Origin: Aquabacterium sp029268225
GTDB taxonomy: Bacteria > Pseudomonadota > Gammaproteobacteria > Burkholderiales > Burkholderiaceae_C
NCBI RefSeq assembly: GCF_037482285.1
Contig: NZ_JBBEYB010000017.1
Span: 1-64,000, forward strand
DNA: 64,000 nucleotides
Direction: 5' to 3'
In this document: piece by piece, positions 30,823 through 40,760 of the stretch
How positions within the stretch are numbered: position 1 is the stretch's first letter
Layout of the letters: each line of letters begins with the position of its first letter
Program-made: the position numbers and the translations under genes
Notes under the pieces: generated by a model
The model's database searches: none
Told to the model about the DNA's origin: nothing
Seen by the model: the letters and a program-made list of their open reading frames with translations, nothing else

Positions 30823-32379
30823 TCAGGCGCGGATCAGGTGATCGAAGGCGCTCAGGGCGGCGGTGGCACCGGCACCGGCAGCGATCACGATCTGCTTGTA
30901 CGGCACCGTGGTGCAGTCGCCGGCCGCGAACACGCCCGGCACATTGGTGTGGCCCTTGGCGTCGATGATGATCTCGCCGAACTTGCTCAACTCCACCGTG
31001 CCACGCAGGAACTCGGTGTTGGGCACCAGGCCGATCTGCACGAACACGCCTTCAAGCTCGACCAGCTTTTCTTCACCCGTCACGCGGTCCTTGAACTTCA
31101 GGCCGTTGACCTTGCCGTCGGCACCGGTGATCTCGGTGGTCTGGGCGTTGGTGTGGATGGTCACGTTGGGCAGGCTCTTGAGCTTGTTGACCAGCACGGC
31201 GTCGGCCTTCAACTGGTCGGCAAACTCCACCACCGTCACGTGGGCCACGATGCCGGCCAGGTCGATGGCCGCTTCCACACCCGAGTTGCCGCCACCGATC
31301 ACCGCCGTGCGCTTGCCCTTGAACAGCGGGCCGTCGCAGTGCGGGCAGTAGGCCACGCCCTTGTTCTTGTACTCGGCTTCGCCGGGCACGTTCACATTGC
31401 GCCAGCGGGCACCGGTCGACAGGATCACGGTCTTGGACTTGAGCGAGCCGCCATTGGCCAGCTTCACCTCGATCAAACCACCGGGCTCCGTTGCCGGGAT
31501 GATGGCCTCGGCGCGCTGCAGGTTCATGATGTCTACGTCATAGGCTTGGGCGTGGGCTTCCAGGGCCGCAGCCAAGGCCGGGCCATTGGTTTCCAGCACC
31601 GACGGGTAGTTCTCGATGCCCATCGTGTCGTTGACCTGACCTCCGAAACGCTCGGCGGCCACACCGGTGCGGATGCCCTTGCGGGCGGCGTACACGGCAG
31701 CCGCGGCGCCAGCGGGGCCACCACCCACGACCAGCACGTCATACGGGGCCTTGGCACTGAGCTTGGCAGCATCCTTGGCGGCGGCGTTGGTGTCCAGCTT
31801 GGCGACGATCTCGCCCAGCTCCATGCGGCCCGAGCCGAAGACCTGGCCGTTGAGGAAGACCATGGGCACGGCCATGATCTCGCGCTCTTCGACCTCGGCC
31901 TGGAAGGCACCGCCTTCGATGACCGTGGTCTTGATCTTGGGGTTGAGGATGGCCATGAGCGAGAGCGCCTGCACCACGTCCGGGCAGTTGTGGCAGCTCA
32001 GGGACATGTAGACCTCGAAGTTGAAGTCACCGTCCAGACCCTTGATCTGGTCGATCAGGTCTTGCTCTTCCTTGGGCGGGTGGCCGCCGGTCCACAACAG
32101 GGCCAGCACCAGCGAGGTGAACTCGTGGCCCAGCGGCAAGCCGGCAAAGCGCAGGCTGTTGGTGGCGCCCACGCGCTGCAGCGTGAACGAGGGCTTGCGG
32201 GCGTCTTGCCCGTCGGTCTTCAGGGTGATCTTGTCGGCGCGCAGAGCCTGGATGGTCTGCAGCAGGTCCAACATCTCACGGGAGTTCTCAGAGTCGCTCA
32301 GCGATGCGACGATCTCAAAGGGTTGTTGCACGCGCTCCAGGTAAGCGCCGAGTTGAGCCTTGAGGGTATCGTCCAACAT
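30823..32379 (-). CDS. ahpF: Alkyl hydroperoxide reductase subunit F
   Basis: The 518-residue flavoprotein passes electrons from NADH through FAD and two redox disulfides to AhpC. The N-terminal thioredoxin-like part contains the SCHNCPDVVQ disulfide; the FAD-binding GGGPAGAAAAVYAARKG starts the reductase; and CPHCDGP holds the second disulfide. Length matches E. coli AhpF (521). The ATG at 32379 has a GGAAG upstream and fits the family start (MLDDTLKAQLGAYLERV). It is 166 bases downstream of ahpC on the same strand, and hairpins at 32424-32446 and 32528-32545 lie in the gap, which may set the AhpC:AhpF ratio. Confidence 0.96.
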   Translation of the reverse strand: MLDDTLKAQLGAYLERVQQPFEIVASLSDSENSREMLDLLQTIQALRADKITLKTDGQDARKPSFTLQRVGATNSLRFAGLPLGHEFTSLVLALLWTGGHPPKEEQDLIDQIKGLDGDFNFEVYMSLSCHNCPDVVQALSLMAILNPKIKTTVIEGGAFQAEVEEREIMAVPMVFLNGQVFGSGRMELGEIVAKLDTNAAAKDAAKLSAKAPYDVLVVGGGPAGAAAAVYAARKGIRTGVAAERFGGQVNDTMGIENYPSVLETNGPALAAALEAHAQAYDVDIMNLQRAEAIIPATEPGGLIEVKLANGGSLKSKTVILSTGARWRNVNVPGEAEYKNKGVAYCPHCDGPLFKGKRTAVIGGGNSGVEAAIDLAGIVAHVTVVEFADQLKADAVLVNKLKSLPNVTIHTNAQTTEITGADGKVNGLKFKDRVTGEEKLVELEGVFVQIGLVPNTEFLRGTVELSKFGEIIIDAKGHTNVPGVFAAGDCTTVPYKQIVIAAGAGATAALSAFDHLIRA

Positions 32380-32545
32380 GTCTTTCTTCCTTATGTGTTT
32401 CAAGCGACTTTGAGAACCGGCCCCCTTTCTTGAAGATGAAAGGGCGGCCAGGGGGCACCCCGGCGAGCCTCATGAGCCCGCAGGGTGTGCATGTTCAAGC
32501 AAGTGATGAGGTCAGGCCTCAACACAGATCAAACCAAGGTTTGAT

Positions 32546-33121
32546 TTAGATCTTGCCGACCAGGTCCAGCGAAGGGGTCAGCGCGGCAGCGCCTTCCTTC
32601 CACTTGGCCGGGCAGACTTGGCCAGGGTTGGCGGCGGTGAACTGGGCAGCCTTGAGCTTGCGCAGGGTTTCCGACACGTCACGGGCGATCTCGTTGCTGT
32701 GGATTTCAGCGGTCTTGATGACGCCTTCGGGGTTGATGATGAAGGTGCCACGCAGTGCCAGGCCTTCTTCTTCGATGTGCACGTCGAAAGCGCGGGTCAG
32801 CTTGTGGGTGGGGTCACCGATCAGGGGGAACTTGGCCTTGCCGACGGCGTCGGAGGTCTCGTGCCACACCTTGTGCGAGAAGTGCGTGTCGGTGGTCACG
32901 ATGTAGACCTCGGCACCGGCCTTCTGGAACTCGGCGTAGTTGTTGGCGGCGTCTTCGATTTCGGTGGGGCAGTTGAAGGTGAAGGCAGCCGGCATGAAGA
33001 TCAGCACGGACCACTTGCCCTTCAGGCTTTCTTCGGTGACGGTGATGAATTCACCCTTGCCGCCACGGTTCACGAAGGCTTCGGTCTTGAACGGCTGAAC
33101 TTGCGTGTTGATCAGAGACAT
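32546..33121 (-). CDS. ahpC: Alkyl hydroperoxide reductase AhpC (peroxiredoxin)
   Basis: The 191-residue 2-Cys peroxiredoxin reduces peroxides. The peroxidatic Cys lies in FTFNCPTEI and the resolving Cys in GQVCPAKWKEG. The start (MSLINTQVQPFKTEAF) matches E. coli AhpC, and an AGGA lies nine bases upstream. It is 4-5 residues longer than E. coli AhpC near residues 17-25 (VNRGGKGEF). It is followed by ahpF, its electron donor. An OxyR-type site at 33194-33230 lies upstream, so peroxide induction is likely. An 18-base perfect hairpin (ATCAAACC-AA-GGTTTGAT) directly follows the stop codon. Confidence 0.97.
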   Translation of the reverse strand: MSLINTQVQPFKTEAFVNRGGKGEFITVTEESLKGKWSVLIFMPAAFTFNCPTEIEDAANNYAEFQKAGAEVYIVTTDTHFSHKVWHETSDAVGKAKFPLIGDPTHKLTRAFDVHIEEEGLALRGTFIINPEGVIKTAEIHSNEIARDVSETLRKLKAAQFTAANPGQVCPAKWKEGAAALTPSLDLVGKI

Positions 33122-33193
33122 TGTTTGGTTCCTGTTGGTTAGGGTTGTGAAGACAACGAAGTGAATCTTAGGCGATCCCTTTGCATAAAGCGA

Positions 33194-33230
33194 ATTGATT
33201 GATCGTATTCACCCAATTGTCTAGGGCTAT
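33194..33230 (-). promoter_or_regulatory. OxyR-type operator upstream of ahpC
   Basis: On the minus strand four tetramers spaced by exactly seven bases read ATAG, CAAT, ATAC, CAAT. The OxyR consensus is ATAG-N7-CTAT-N7-ATAG-N7-CTAT, so 13 of 16 positions match. It lies 73-109 bases upstream of the ahpC start, the usual position for activation. Confidence 0.65.
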
Positions 33231-33426
33231 CGACAAAGGTGTCATCCGCCTGTCAGACAAAGGTCCCCATCAACGGGGTGTGAAGCGGGGCGACACCGCC
33301 CTCAACCGGGCCACTAGCACGAGATCGTGCGTGCCTCGGCGCTGCTGTACTGGCAAATGCACCGACTTTCCCAGCCAATTGTCTGGATGGTTTCTCCACC
33401 GTTTATCTGACGTTCTGTCAGACAAA
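33213..33426. repeat. Duplicated motif module in the ahpC-flhD region
   Basis: CCAATTGTCT occurs at 33213 and again at 33375. CTGTCAGACAAA, which contains the palindrome TGTC-A-GACA, occurs at 33250-33261 and 33415-33426. The order and spacing are similar in both copies (37 and 40 bases). The second copy also forms TCTGAC-N5-GTCAGA (33406-33422). The rest of the 430-base region holds no gene. These look like paired regulator sites for the divergent ahpC and flhD genes. Confidence 0.5.
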
Positions 33427-33551
33427 TTCTTACAAGGCGTGTAGCCGGGAGCCGACCTGTCTTACAGCCAGTCTCCTATCAAGAAAACTGGGCGTTGTTT
33501 GCACAATAAATCCATCGACAACGCGAACGACATCGCGACAAGGAGACCGAG

Positions 33552-33875
33552 ATGAACAACGAACAGATCCTCGCCGAAATCCGCGAAACCAACCTGTCCT
33601 ACCTGATGCTGGCCCAGAACCTGATCCGCGCTGACCGCGAGCAGGCCCTGTTCCGCCTGGGCATCTCGGAAGAAGCCGCGGACCGTCTGGCCTCCCTGTC
33701 GCCCGCTCAGGTGCTGAAGATCGCATCGAGCAACACCCTGGTGTGCCGCATGCGTGTCGACGACGACCTGGTCTGGACCCTGCTGACCAACCACGGCAAG
33801 GGCGCCGGCGCCGACAGCACTTCCCGCCTGCACGCCGCCATCCTGATGGCCGGCAAGCACCAGGAAGCGGCCTGA
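33552..33875 (+). CDS. flhD: Flagellar master regulator subunit FlhD
   Basis: The 107-residue FlhD, with FlhC, forms the heterohexameric activator of class II flagellar genes. The sequence (EIRETNLSYLMLAQNLIRAD, REQALFRLGISEE and NTLVCRMR) is typical of betaproteobacterial FlhD. An AAGGAG lies well placed before the ATG. The flhC gene begins 50 bases after its stop. A 430-base upstream region shared with ahpC carries repeated palindromic motifs. Presence of FlhDC is itself a marker of beta/gammaproteobacteria. Confidence 0.96.
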   Translation: MNNEQILAEIRETNLSYLMLAQNLIRADREQALFRLGISEEAADRLASLSPAQVLKIASSNTLVCRMRVDDDLVWTLLTNHGKGAGADSTSRLHAAILMAGKHQEAA

Positions 33876-33924
33876 GTCGCCCCCTGATCCCGATCTGACA
33901 GAACAAACACCCCGGAGTCCCACC

Positions 33925-34461
33925 ATGCGTAGCAAGAGCCTGTTGACCGAAGTCAAGCAAATCGACCGCGCCATCACCCTGATCCACCTGGGTGCCCGCC
34001 TGCAGGTGCTGGAATCCGAGACCGATCTGTCCTACGAGCGCCTGCTGCGCCTGTACAAGGAAGTCGCCGGCAAGTCGCCGTCCAAGGGCCAGCTGCCCTT
34101 CTCGACCGACTGGTTCATGACCTGGCAGCCCAACATCCACGCCAGCCTGTTCCTCAACATCCACGAGTACCTGAACAAGGCATCGGAGATGGAAGAGATC
34201 GATGCTGTGATCAAGGCCTACCAGCTCTACCTGGAACAGACCGAAACCCAGGGCCTGGAGCCGCTGCTGTCGGTGACCCGCGCCTGGCGTCTGGTCAAGT
34301 TCATCGACAACGGCATGTTGACGATGACCAAGTGCAGCAAGTGCGGTGGCCACTTCGTCACCCACCCCCATGAAATCAGCCGCAACTTCGTGTGCGGCCT
34401 GTGCAACCCGCCCGCCCGCGCCGGCAAGGGCAAGGCCGCTGGCGCCCTGCAACTGCACTGA
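33925..34461 (+). CDS. flhC: Flagellar master regulator subunit FlhC
   Basis: The 178-residue FlhC binds DNA together with FlhD. A zinc cluster of four cysteines is visible (CSKC at 137-140 and CGLC at 157-160), as are RLYKEVAGKSPSKGQLP and the TDWFMTW segment. The last 15 residues are Ala/Gly/Lys-rich. It follows flhD by 50 bases and ends in a strong terminator at 34526-34552. In many relatives motAB follows flhC; here an unrelated ABC transporter set follows the terminator. Confidence 0.96.
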   Translation: MRSKSLLTEVKQIDRAITLIHLGARLQVLESETDLSYERLLRLYKEVAGKSPSKGQLPFSTDWFMTWQPNIHASLFLNIHEYLNKASEMEEIDAVIKAYQLYLEQTETQGLEPLLSVTRAWRLVKFIDNGMLTMTKCSKCGGHFVTHPHEISRNFVCGLCNPPARAGKGKAAGALQLH

Positions 34462-34525
34462 TCTGAAGCGCCGTGAGTCGCTGAACTCACACTGTCTCTG
34501 TCGTTTTCTCTTGTTGTCGTGTTGA

Positions 34526-34552
34526 ACGGGCCTCTCGGGGCCCGTTTTTTTT
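34526..34552 (+). terminator. Rho-independent terminator of flhDC
   Basis: A 7-bp stem (ACGGGCC/GGCCCGT) with a 6-base loop is followed by eight T residues, 65 bases after the flhC stop. It insulates flhDC from the ABC transporter genes. Confidence 0.92.
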
Positions 34553-34574
34553 CGTGGGTGCGCCGCTTGCCGAT

Positions 34575-35226
<652 letters not shown>

Positions 35227-35237
<11 letters not shown>

Positions 35238-37824
35238 GGGGGGCACGCCCCGGCTGTCGTCCCCCGTGGGGCGGCTGCTGCGCACCTTCTCTTGGCAGGA
35301 GCTGCGCCACCACGGCCTGCGCCACAGCACGGCGGTGCTGGCGGTGTTGCTGGGTGTGGCGCTGGCCTTTGCCGTGCACCTGATCAATGCCTCGGCGCTG
35401 AGCGAGTTCAGCGCGGCGGTGCGCTCGGTCAATGGCCAGGCCGACCTGAGCCTGCGCGCGGCGCGGGGCACGCTGGATGAAACGCTGTACCCGACCGTGG
35501 CGCAGCGCCCTGAGGTGGCCATCGCCAACCCGGTGATCGAGCAGCAGACGCAGGCACGCCACGGCACGGCGTCACCCGTGGCGCTGCGCGTGCTGGGCCT
35601 GGACCCGCTGGTGGCCGGCCCGCTGACGCCGCTGCTGGTGCCACGTCTGGCCACCGACGTACCCGGCGTCGACCGCCTCAGCCTGTTCGCGCCCGACAGC
35701 ATCTCGCTCAACGCCGCCGCCCAGCGCCAGCTCGGTGTACAGGCGGGAGACACCCTCGCGGTGCAGGCCGGCCTGCGCTGGGTGACGCTGCGCGTGGTCG
35801 GCACGGTGAGCGCGGGCGGCGGTCCCCTCGGCGTGATGGACCTGGCCGGCGCCCAGGACACCTTCGGCCTGCATGGCCAACTCAGCCGTCTGGATGTGCA
35901 GCTGCAAGGCGGCGCCCAGCCCGAGGCCCTGCTGAAAACCTTGGCGCTGCCACCCGGCGTGATCGCTGATTCGGCCGAGGCGGCCACACAGCGCGTCTCC
36001 AACGTGTCGCGCGCCTACCGCGTCAACCTGACGGTGCTGGCCCTGGTGGCGCTCTTCACCGGGGCCTTCCTCGTGTTCTCCATCCTCGCGCTGTCGGTGG
36101 CCAAGCGCCAGCAGCAGTTCGCGCTGCTGGGCGTGCTGGGCTTGAGCGGGCGCGAGCGGCTGCAGCTGGTGCTGTGGGAGTCGGCGGTCATCGGCCTGGT
36201 CGGCTCGGTGCTGGGCCTGGCCGTGGGCACGGGCCTGGCGGCCACCGCCCTTCAACTGCTGGCCGGCGACCTGGGGGGCGGCTACTTCCCGGGTATCGCG
36301 CCCACCCTGCAATGGTCGCCGGGCGCCGCGCTGGTGTACGGCGCCCTGGGCGTGGTCGCCGCCATCGTGGGCGGCCTGCTGCCGGCCCGCGCCGCGCAGC
36401 GGCTGGCGCCGGCGCAAGCGCTCAAAGGCCTGGGCGATGCGCCTTCGGGTCGCCACCAGCAGTGGTTCGGCCCGCTGCTCTTGCTGGTCGGGGTGGGGCT
36501 GGCGCAACTGCCCGCCGTGAGCGGCGTGCCCGTGGCCGCCTACCTGGCGGTGATGGCCCTGCTGGTGGGCGGCATCGCATGCGTGCCCGGCGCCGTAGGC
36601 GCCCTGCTCGGCCTGTGGCCCCGCGCCCCGCTGGCCCGCCACGCCAGCCTGATGCTGCCGGTGGAACGCGCGCGTCGCATGCGGCACACGGCCACGGTCG
36701 CCATGGCCGGGGTGGTTGCCAGCCTGAGCCTGTCGGTGGCGCTCACCGTGATGGTGGCGAGCTTTCGCGGCTCGGTCACGCAGTGGCTGGACGTGGTGCT
36801 GCCCGCCGACCTGTACGCACGCACGGCCAAAACAGCCGCCGGTGCCGACGCCATGCACCTGGACCACCGCTTTCTGGATGCCATCGCGGCCTTGCCCGGT
36901 GTGCAGCGCGCCACCGGCATCCGCGTCAGCAGCCTGAGCCTGCGACCCGATCAACCCGCGGTCGCGCTGCTGGCCCGTCCCGTGGGCGACGGCCCCGGTG
37001 ACGACGCTCCGGGGCGCAGCCTGCCCCTGGTCAGCGATGCCGTGCCGGCCCGCCCGGGTTTCGTCAGCATCTATGTGAGCGAGGCCATGGTGGACCTGTA
37101 CGACGCGCGCCCCGGCACCGTGCTGCCCCTGCCGCTGCAGGCCGGTCAGCCCCCCGTGCCCACCTGGGTGCGCGCGGTGTGGCGCGACTACGCGCGCCAG
37201 CAAGGTGCCATCGTGATCGGTGAGGCCGACTACCAACGCCTGACGGGTGACACCGGCCTGAACGACCTGGCCCTGCACCTCCAACCTGAAGCGCGCACCG
37301 CCGATCTGCAGGCCGCCATCCGCGCCACCGCGGCCGCGCAAGGGCTGGACGGGGCGCTGCTGGAGTTCGCCGAACCGCGCGAAATCCGCCAGACCACGCT
37401 GCGCATCTTCGACCGCAGCTTCGCCGTCACCTACTGGCTGCAGGCGGTGGCCATTGGCATTGGGCTGTTCGGCGTGGCGGCGAGCTTTTCGGCGCAGGTG
37501 CTGGCGCGGCGCAAGGAGTTCGGCCTGCTCGGCCACCTGGGCTTCACACGCCGACAGATCCTGGGCATCGTGGCCGGGGAGGGCGCGGCACTGACCAGCG
37601 TGGGCGCCTTGCTGGGCCTGGGGCTGGGCATCGCGGTCAGCATGGTGCTGGTGCACGTCGTCAACCCGCAGAGTTTCCACTGGACCATGGACCTGCTGCT
37701 GCCCTGGCCGCGCCTGGCCGCCCTGTGCGCCAGCGTGGTGGTGGCCGGGACGCTGACCGCGCTGCTGGCCGGCCGCGCCGCCGTGGGCCGCGATGCGGTG
37801 CTGGCCGTGAAGGAGGACTGGTGA
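35227..37824 (+). CDS. FtsX-type ABC transporter permease (YbbP-like)
   Basis: The 865-residue permease has an N-terminal helix (STAVLAVLLGVALAFAVHLI, about 35-56), a large periplasmic domain, and two FtsX membrane units: about 280-430 (VLALVALFTGAFLVFSILAL and others) and 735-860 (ITGWLQAVAIGIGLFG-like region and following helices). Two further helix pairs lie in the middle. This topology matches YbbP/MacB-relatives that do mechanotransmission rather than classical import. Its start overlaps the ATPase gene by 11 bases and its stop overlaps the AttH gene (TGATG), so the three are one translational unit. Confidence 0.87.
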
Positions 37825-39080
37825 TGTCGGCATCGAATCGGCACCCGCGAATGACGCCGCCGATGCGCCTGGACGGGCCAGCCCGCCGACGCTGGCTGCA
37901 ACAGGCCGCCAGCCTGCCGCTGCTGATCGGCTTGCCCGCCCTGGATGAAGCTCAATCTGCGAGCCCCTCGCCAGGATCTGCCACAGCGGCCTCGGCACCG
38001 CCGGTGGCGCCACAGGCAAGCGCCACACCCCCGCACCCGACCGCATCAGGTCAGAACCTGATCCAGCCCGGCCGCGTCTTGCGCTTCCCGCGCGACCACG
38101 GCGCCCACCCGGACACGCGCACCGAGTGGTGGTACCTCACAGGCTCGCTGCAGACCGGGCCCTCCAGCGCGTCCGCCGCAGCCACCTACGGCTTTCAGAT
38201 CACCTTCTTCCGCTCCCGCGTGGACGTGGCCGCACACAGCGCCAGCCGCTTTGCCGTCCGCCAGCTGATCTTCGCGCACGCGGCAGTCACCGACCTGCAG
38301 CGCGGCGAGCTGCTGCACGACCAGCGCATCGCCCGCGCCGGCTGGGGGCTGGTCGACGCCTCTGAAAACGACACCCGCCTCACGCTGCGCGACTGGCAAC
38401 TGCAACGCACCGGCCCCGCCGAGCGCAGCGTGTACCGCAGCCGCATTCCGACACGCGCCTTCGGGCTCGACCTGACTTTCACGCAAACCCAGCCGGTACT
38501 CTTGCAAGGCCAAGCGGGTTTTTCACGCAAGGGCCCGGACCTGAGCCAGGCCAGCCACTATTACTCCCACCCGCATCTGGCGGTACAGGGCGGCCTGCGC
38601 CTGCACGGCCAGACACTGACCGTGCGGGGCCATGCCTGGCTCGACCACGAATGGAGCGAGGCGCTGATGCACCCCGAAGCCGTCGGCTGGGACTGGATCG
38701 GCATGAACCTGCACGACGGCAGCGCGCTCACCGCCTTCCGCCTGCGCCGCCGCGATGGCAGCACACTGTGGACGGGCGGCAGCTGGCGCACGCCGGGCCA
38801 AGCCGCGCGGATCTTCACCCACCCCGATGTGCGCTTCACCCCGGGTCGCACCTGGCAAAGCCCCGCCAGCGGCGCCCGCTACCCGGTCGAGTGGACGGTG
38901 GACACGCCCGCCGGGCGCTTTCAGGTGCGCGCCCGCCTCGACGCGCAAGAACTCGACAGCCGCGGCAGCACCGGCAGCATCTACTGGGAAGGCCTGAGCG
39001 AGTTGCGCAACGCCGAAGGCACGGTGGTCGGCAGCGGTTACCTTGAGATGACCGGCTACGCGGGTGCCCTGGCGCTGTGA
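37824..39080 (+). CDS. AttH/CrtC lipocalin-like exported protein
   Basis: The 418-residue protein has a probable Tat or Sec signal (RRRWLQQAASLPLLIGLPAL) and matches the AttH family, relatives of carotenoid 1,2-hydratase CrtC with two lipocalin-like beta-barrels. Recognisable parts are HTRTEWWYLTGSL-like DTRTEWWYLTGSL (about 98-110), YGFQITFFRSR, HAWLDHEWSE and WDWIGMNLHDG. An AGGAGG lies seven bases before the ATG, which overlaps the permease stop. AttH-type genes often accompany LolD/FtsX-type ABC transporters; binding or modification of a lipid outside the cytoplasm is likely. The enzymatic reaction, if any, is unknown. Confidence 0.86.
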   Translation: MSASNRHPRMTPPMRLDGPARRRWLQQAASLPLLIGLPALDEAQSASPSPGSATAASAPPVAPQASATPPHPTASGQNLIQPGRVLRFPRDHGAHPDTRTEWWYLTGSLQTGPSSASAAATYGFQITFFRSRVDVAAHSASRFAVRQLIFAHAAVTDLQRGELLHDQRIARAGWGLVDASENDTRLTLRDWQLQRTGPAERSVYRSRIPTRAFGLDLTFTQTQPVLLQGQAGFSRKGPDLSQASHYYSHPHLAVQGGLRLHGQTLTVRGHAWLDHEWSEALMHPEAVGWDWIGMNLHDGSALTAFRLRRRDGSTLWTGGSWRTPGQAARIFTHPDVRFTPGRTWQSPASGARYPVEWTVDTPAGRFQVRARLDAQELDSRGSTGSIYWEGLSELRNAEGTVVGSGYLEMTGYAGALAL

Positions 39081-39141
39081 GCGTGTCGCTCGTCCAGCGC
39101 CCGTCTCGCATTCATGGGGCGCCGCTACACTGGCGCACACC

Positions 39142-40365
39142 ATGAACCTAGCTTTCGACCTTCTGCCCGCCCACTGCGACGTCCTGGTCGTGGGGGCCGG
39201 CCCATCCGGCAGCGCCGCCGCCCTGACGCTGGCCCGTGCGGGCTTCGACGTGGTGCTGATCGACCAGCACACCTTCCCGCGCGACAAGATCTGTGGCGAT
39301 GGCCTGATCCCCGACGCGCACCAGGCCCTGCGTGAACTGGGCGTGCTCGACGCGGTGATGGCGGTGGCCCAGCCCGTGAGCCATGTCCGCTGCGTGGCCC
39401 CTCGCGGCGGACGCCTGGACGTGCCCGGCGACATGGCCGTGCTGCCGCGCCGCCAGCTCGACGACATCGTGTGCCGTGCCGCCGTGGCGGCCGGAGCCCG
39501 CATGCACGCGCCCGTGCGCTTCGTGGCGCCGCTGGAACAGGACGGCCGCGTGGTCGGCGCCCGGGTGCAACACGGCGACGCCCAGCACGAGGTGCGTGCC
39601 ACCTGGGTGCTGCTGGCCAGCGGCGCCGCCCCACAGGCGCTGATCGCGGCCGACATGGCCGAGCGCCAAACCCCCAGCGGTGTGGGCCTGCGTGGCTACA
39701 TCCGCCACCCCGGACTGGTCGACCGCATCCAGGGCCTGGAGATCATCTGGCACCATGCCCTGAAACCCGGCTACGGCTGGATCTTTCCGTGTGGCGACGG
39801 GGTCTTCAACATCGGCGTGGGGCTGACCGACGGCGTCGATGGCGAACGCGCCAAGGGTAAGCTGAACCTGCGCCAGCTCTACCAGCGCCTGACCGAAATC
39901 CACCCCCTGGCCCACGAACTCGTCACCCAGGGTACCCCGCTGGGCGAGCTCAAAGGCGCCCCCTTGCGCTTCAGCCTGGAAGGGGCCCGCTTCAGCCGCC
40001 CCGGCCTGCTGGTGTGCGGCGAAGCCGCCGGCAGCACCTATTCCTTCACCGGGGAAGGCATCGGCAAGGCCTTGCAGACCGGCATCCTGGCCGCCCGCGC
40101 CCTGATCGATGCGCGCACACAAGGGCTGGACGATGCGGCCACCTGCGACCGACACGATGCCCAGCTGCACGCGCTGCAACCGCGCTATGAGATGTACCGT
40201 AAGGCCAACTGGGTCAACCGCCAGCCCTGGCTGGCCGACCTGGTGATCTGGCGCGCCAACCGCAGCCCGCGCATCCGCCAGCGCATCGCCGGTCTGCTCA
40301 ATGAAACCAGCAACCCCGGCCACCTGCTCACCCTGCGGGGACTCTACAAGCTGTTCACCGAGTAA
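39142..40365 (+). CDS. Geranylgeranyl-reductase-type FAD oxidoreductase
   Basis: The 407-residue flavoprotein has an N-terminal Rossmann motif (VVGAGPSGSAAALTLARAG, GAGPSG at 18-23), then DKICGDGLIPDA, typical of geranylgeranyl reductase and related FAD-dependent isoprenoid-lipid reductases. GWIFPCGDGVFNIGVG and GLLVCGEAAG are also typical. It starts 61 bases after the AttH gene on the same strand, so it may belong to the same unit. Reduction of prenyl double bonds in a lipid or of a carotenoid-like compound would fit the AttH and ABC neighbours; this is inference. No transmembrane helix is seen. Confidence 0.87.
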   Translation: MNLAFDLLPAHCDVLVVGAGPSGSAAALTLARAGFDVVLIDQHTFPRDKICGDGLIPDAHQALRELGVLDAVMAVAQPVSHVRCVAPRGGRLDVPGDMAVLPRRQLDDIVCRAAVAAGARMHAPVRFVAPLEQDGRVVGARVQHGDAQHEVRATWVLLASGAAPQALIAADMAERQTPSGVGLRGYIRHPGLVDRIQGLEIIWHHALKPGYGWIFPCGDGVFNIGVGLTDGVDGERAKGKLNLRQLYQRLTEIHPLAHELVTQGTPLGELKGAPLRFSLEGARFSRPGLLVCGEAAGSTYSFTGEGIGKALQTGILAARALIDARTQGLDDAATCDRHDAQLHALQPRYEMYRKANWVNRQPWLADLVIWRANRSPRIRQRIAGLLNETSNPGHLLTLRGLYKLFTE

Positions 40366-40500
40366 GCCGGCGCCCGTTCACCCCTGCTCGAGCGGCGCCA
40401 TGCGAACTCAGGGGGATACCGACTTGCGTTCAACGCCAAGCAGTCATACAACTGCATTCCGGGTCGCCATCCTGCGGCCTGCGATGGCTCAGGAGGCACG

Positions 40501-40713
40501 ATGAACGGCACCCGACCTCACCCCTTGTCGCTGCGGGAACGCATGCGACTGATCACCACCGGCGCCTGTGTGCTGATGGGGCTGCTGGGCCTGTGGAGCT
40601 TGCTCAGCGCCCGTCCGGTGCACGGCGCGCTGGCCCTGGCCGCCTCGCTCTTGCTGGTGCAAGGCAGCATCTGGGGCCGCAAGGCCCGGCGCACACCACT
40701 TCGGCATCGCTGA
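40501..40713 (+). CDS. Small membrane protein, 70 aa
   Basis: The product has two hydrophobic segments (LITTGACVLMGLLGLWSLL, about 17-35, and LALAASLLLVQGSIWG, about 44-59) between basic ends. An AGGAGG four bases before the ATG marks a well translated gene. It follows the flavoprotein gene by 135 bases on the same strand. I do not recognise a family; a small inner-membrane protein of the lipid-handling set is possible. Confidence 0.75.
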   Translation: MNGTRPHPLSLRERMRLITTGACVLMGLLGLWSLLSARPVHGALALAASLLLVQGSIWGRKARRTPLRHR

Positions 40714-40760
40714 CAGCGCCCTGATCAGGTGACCAGACGGCGCCCCCGCCGCGCACCGGA

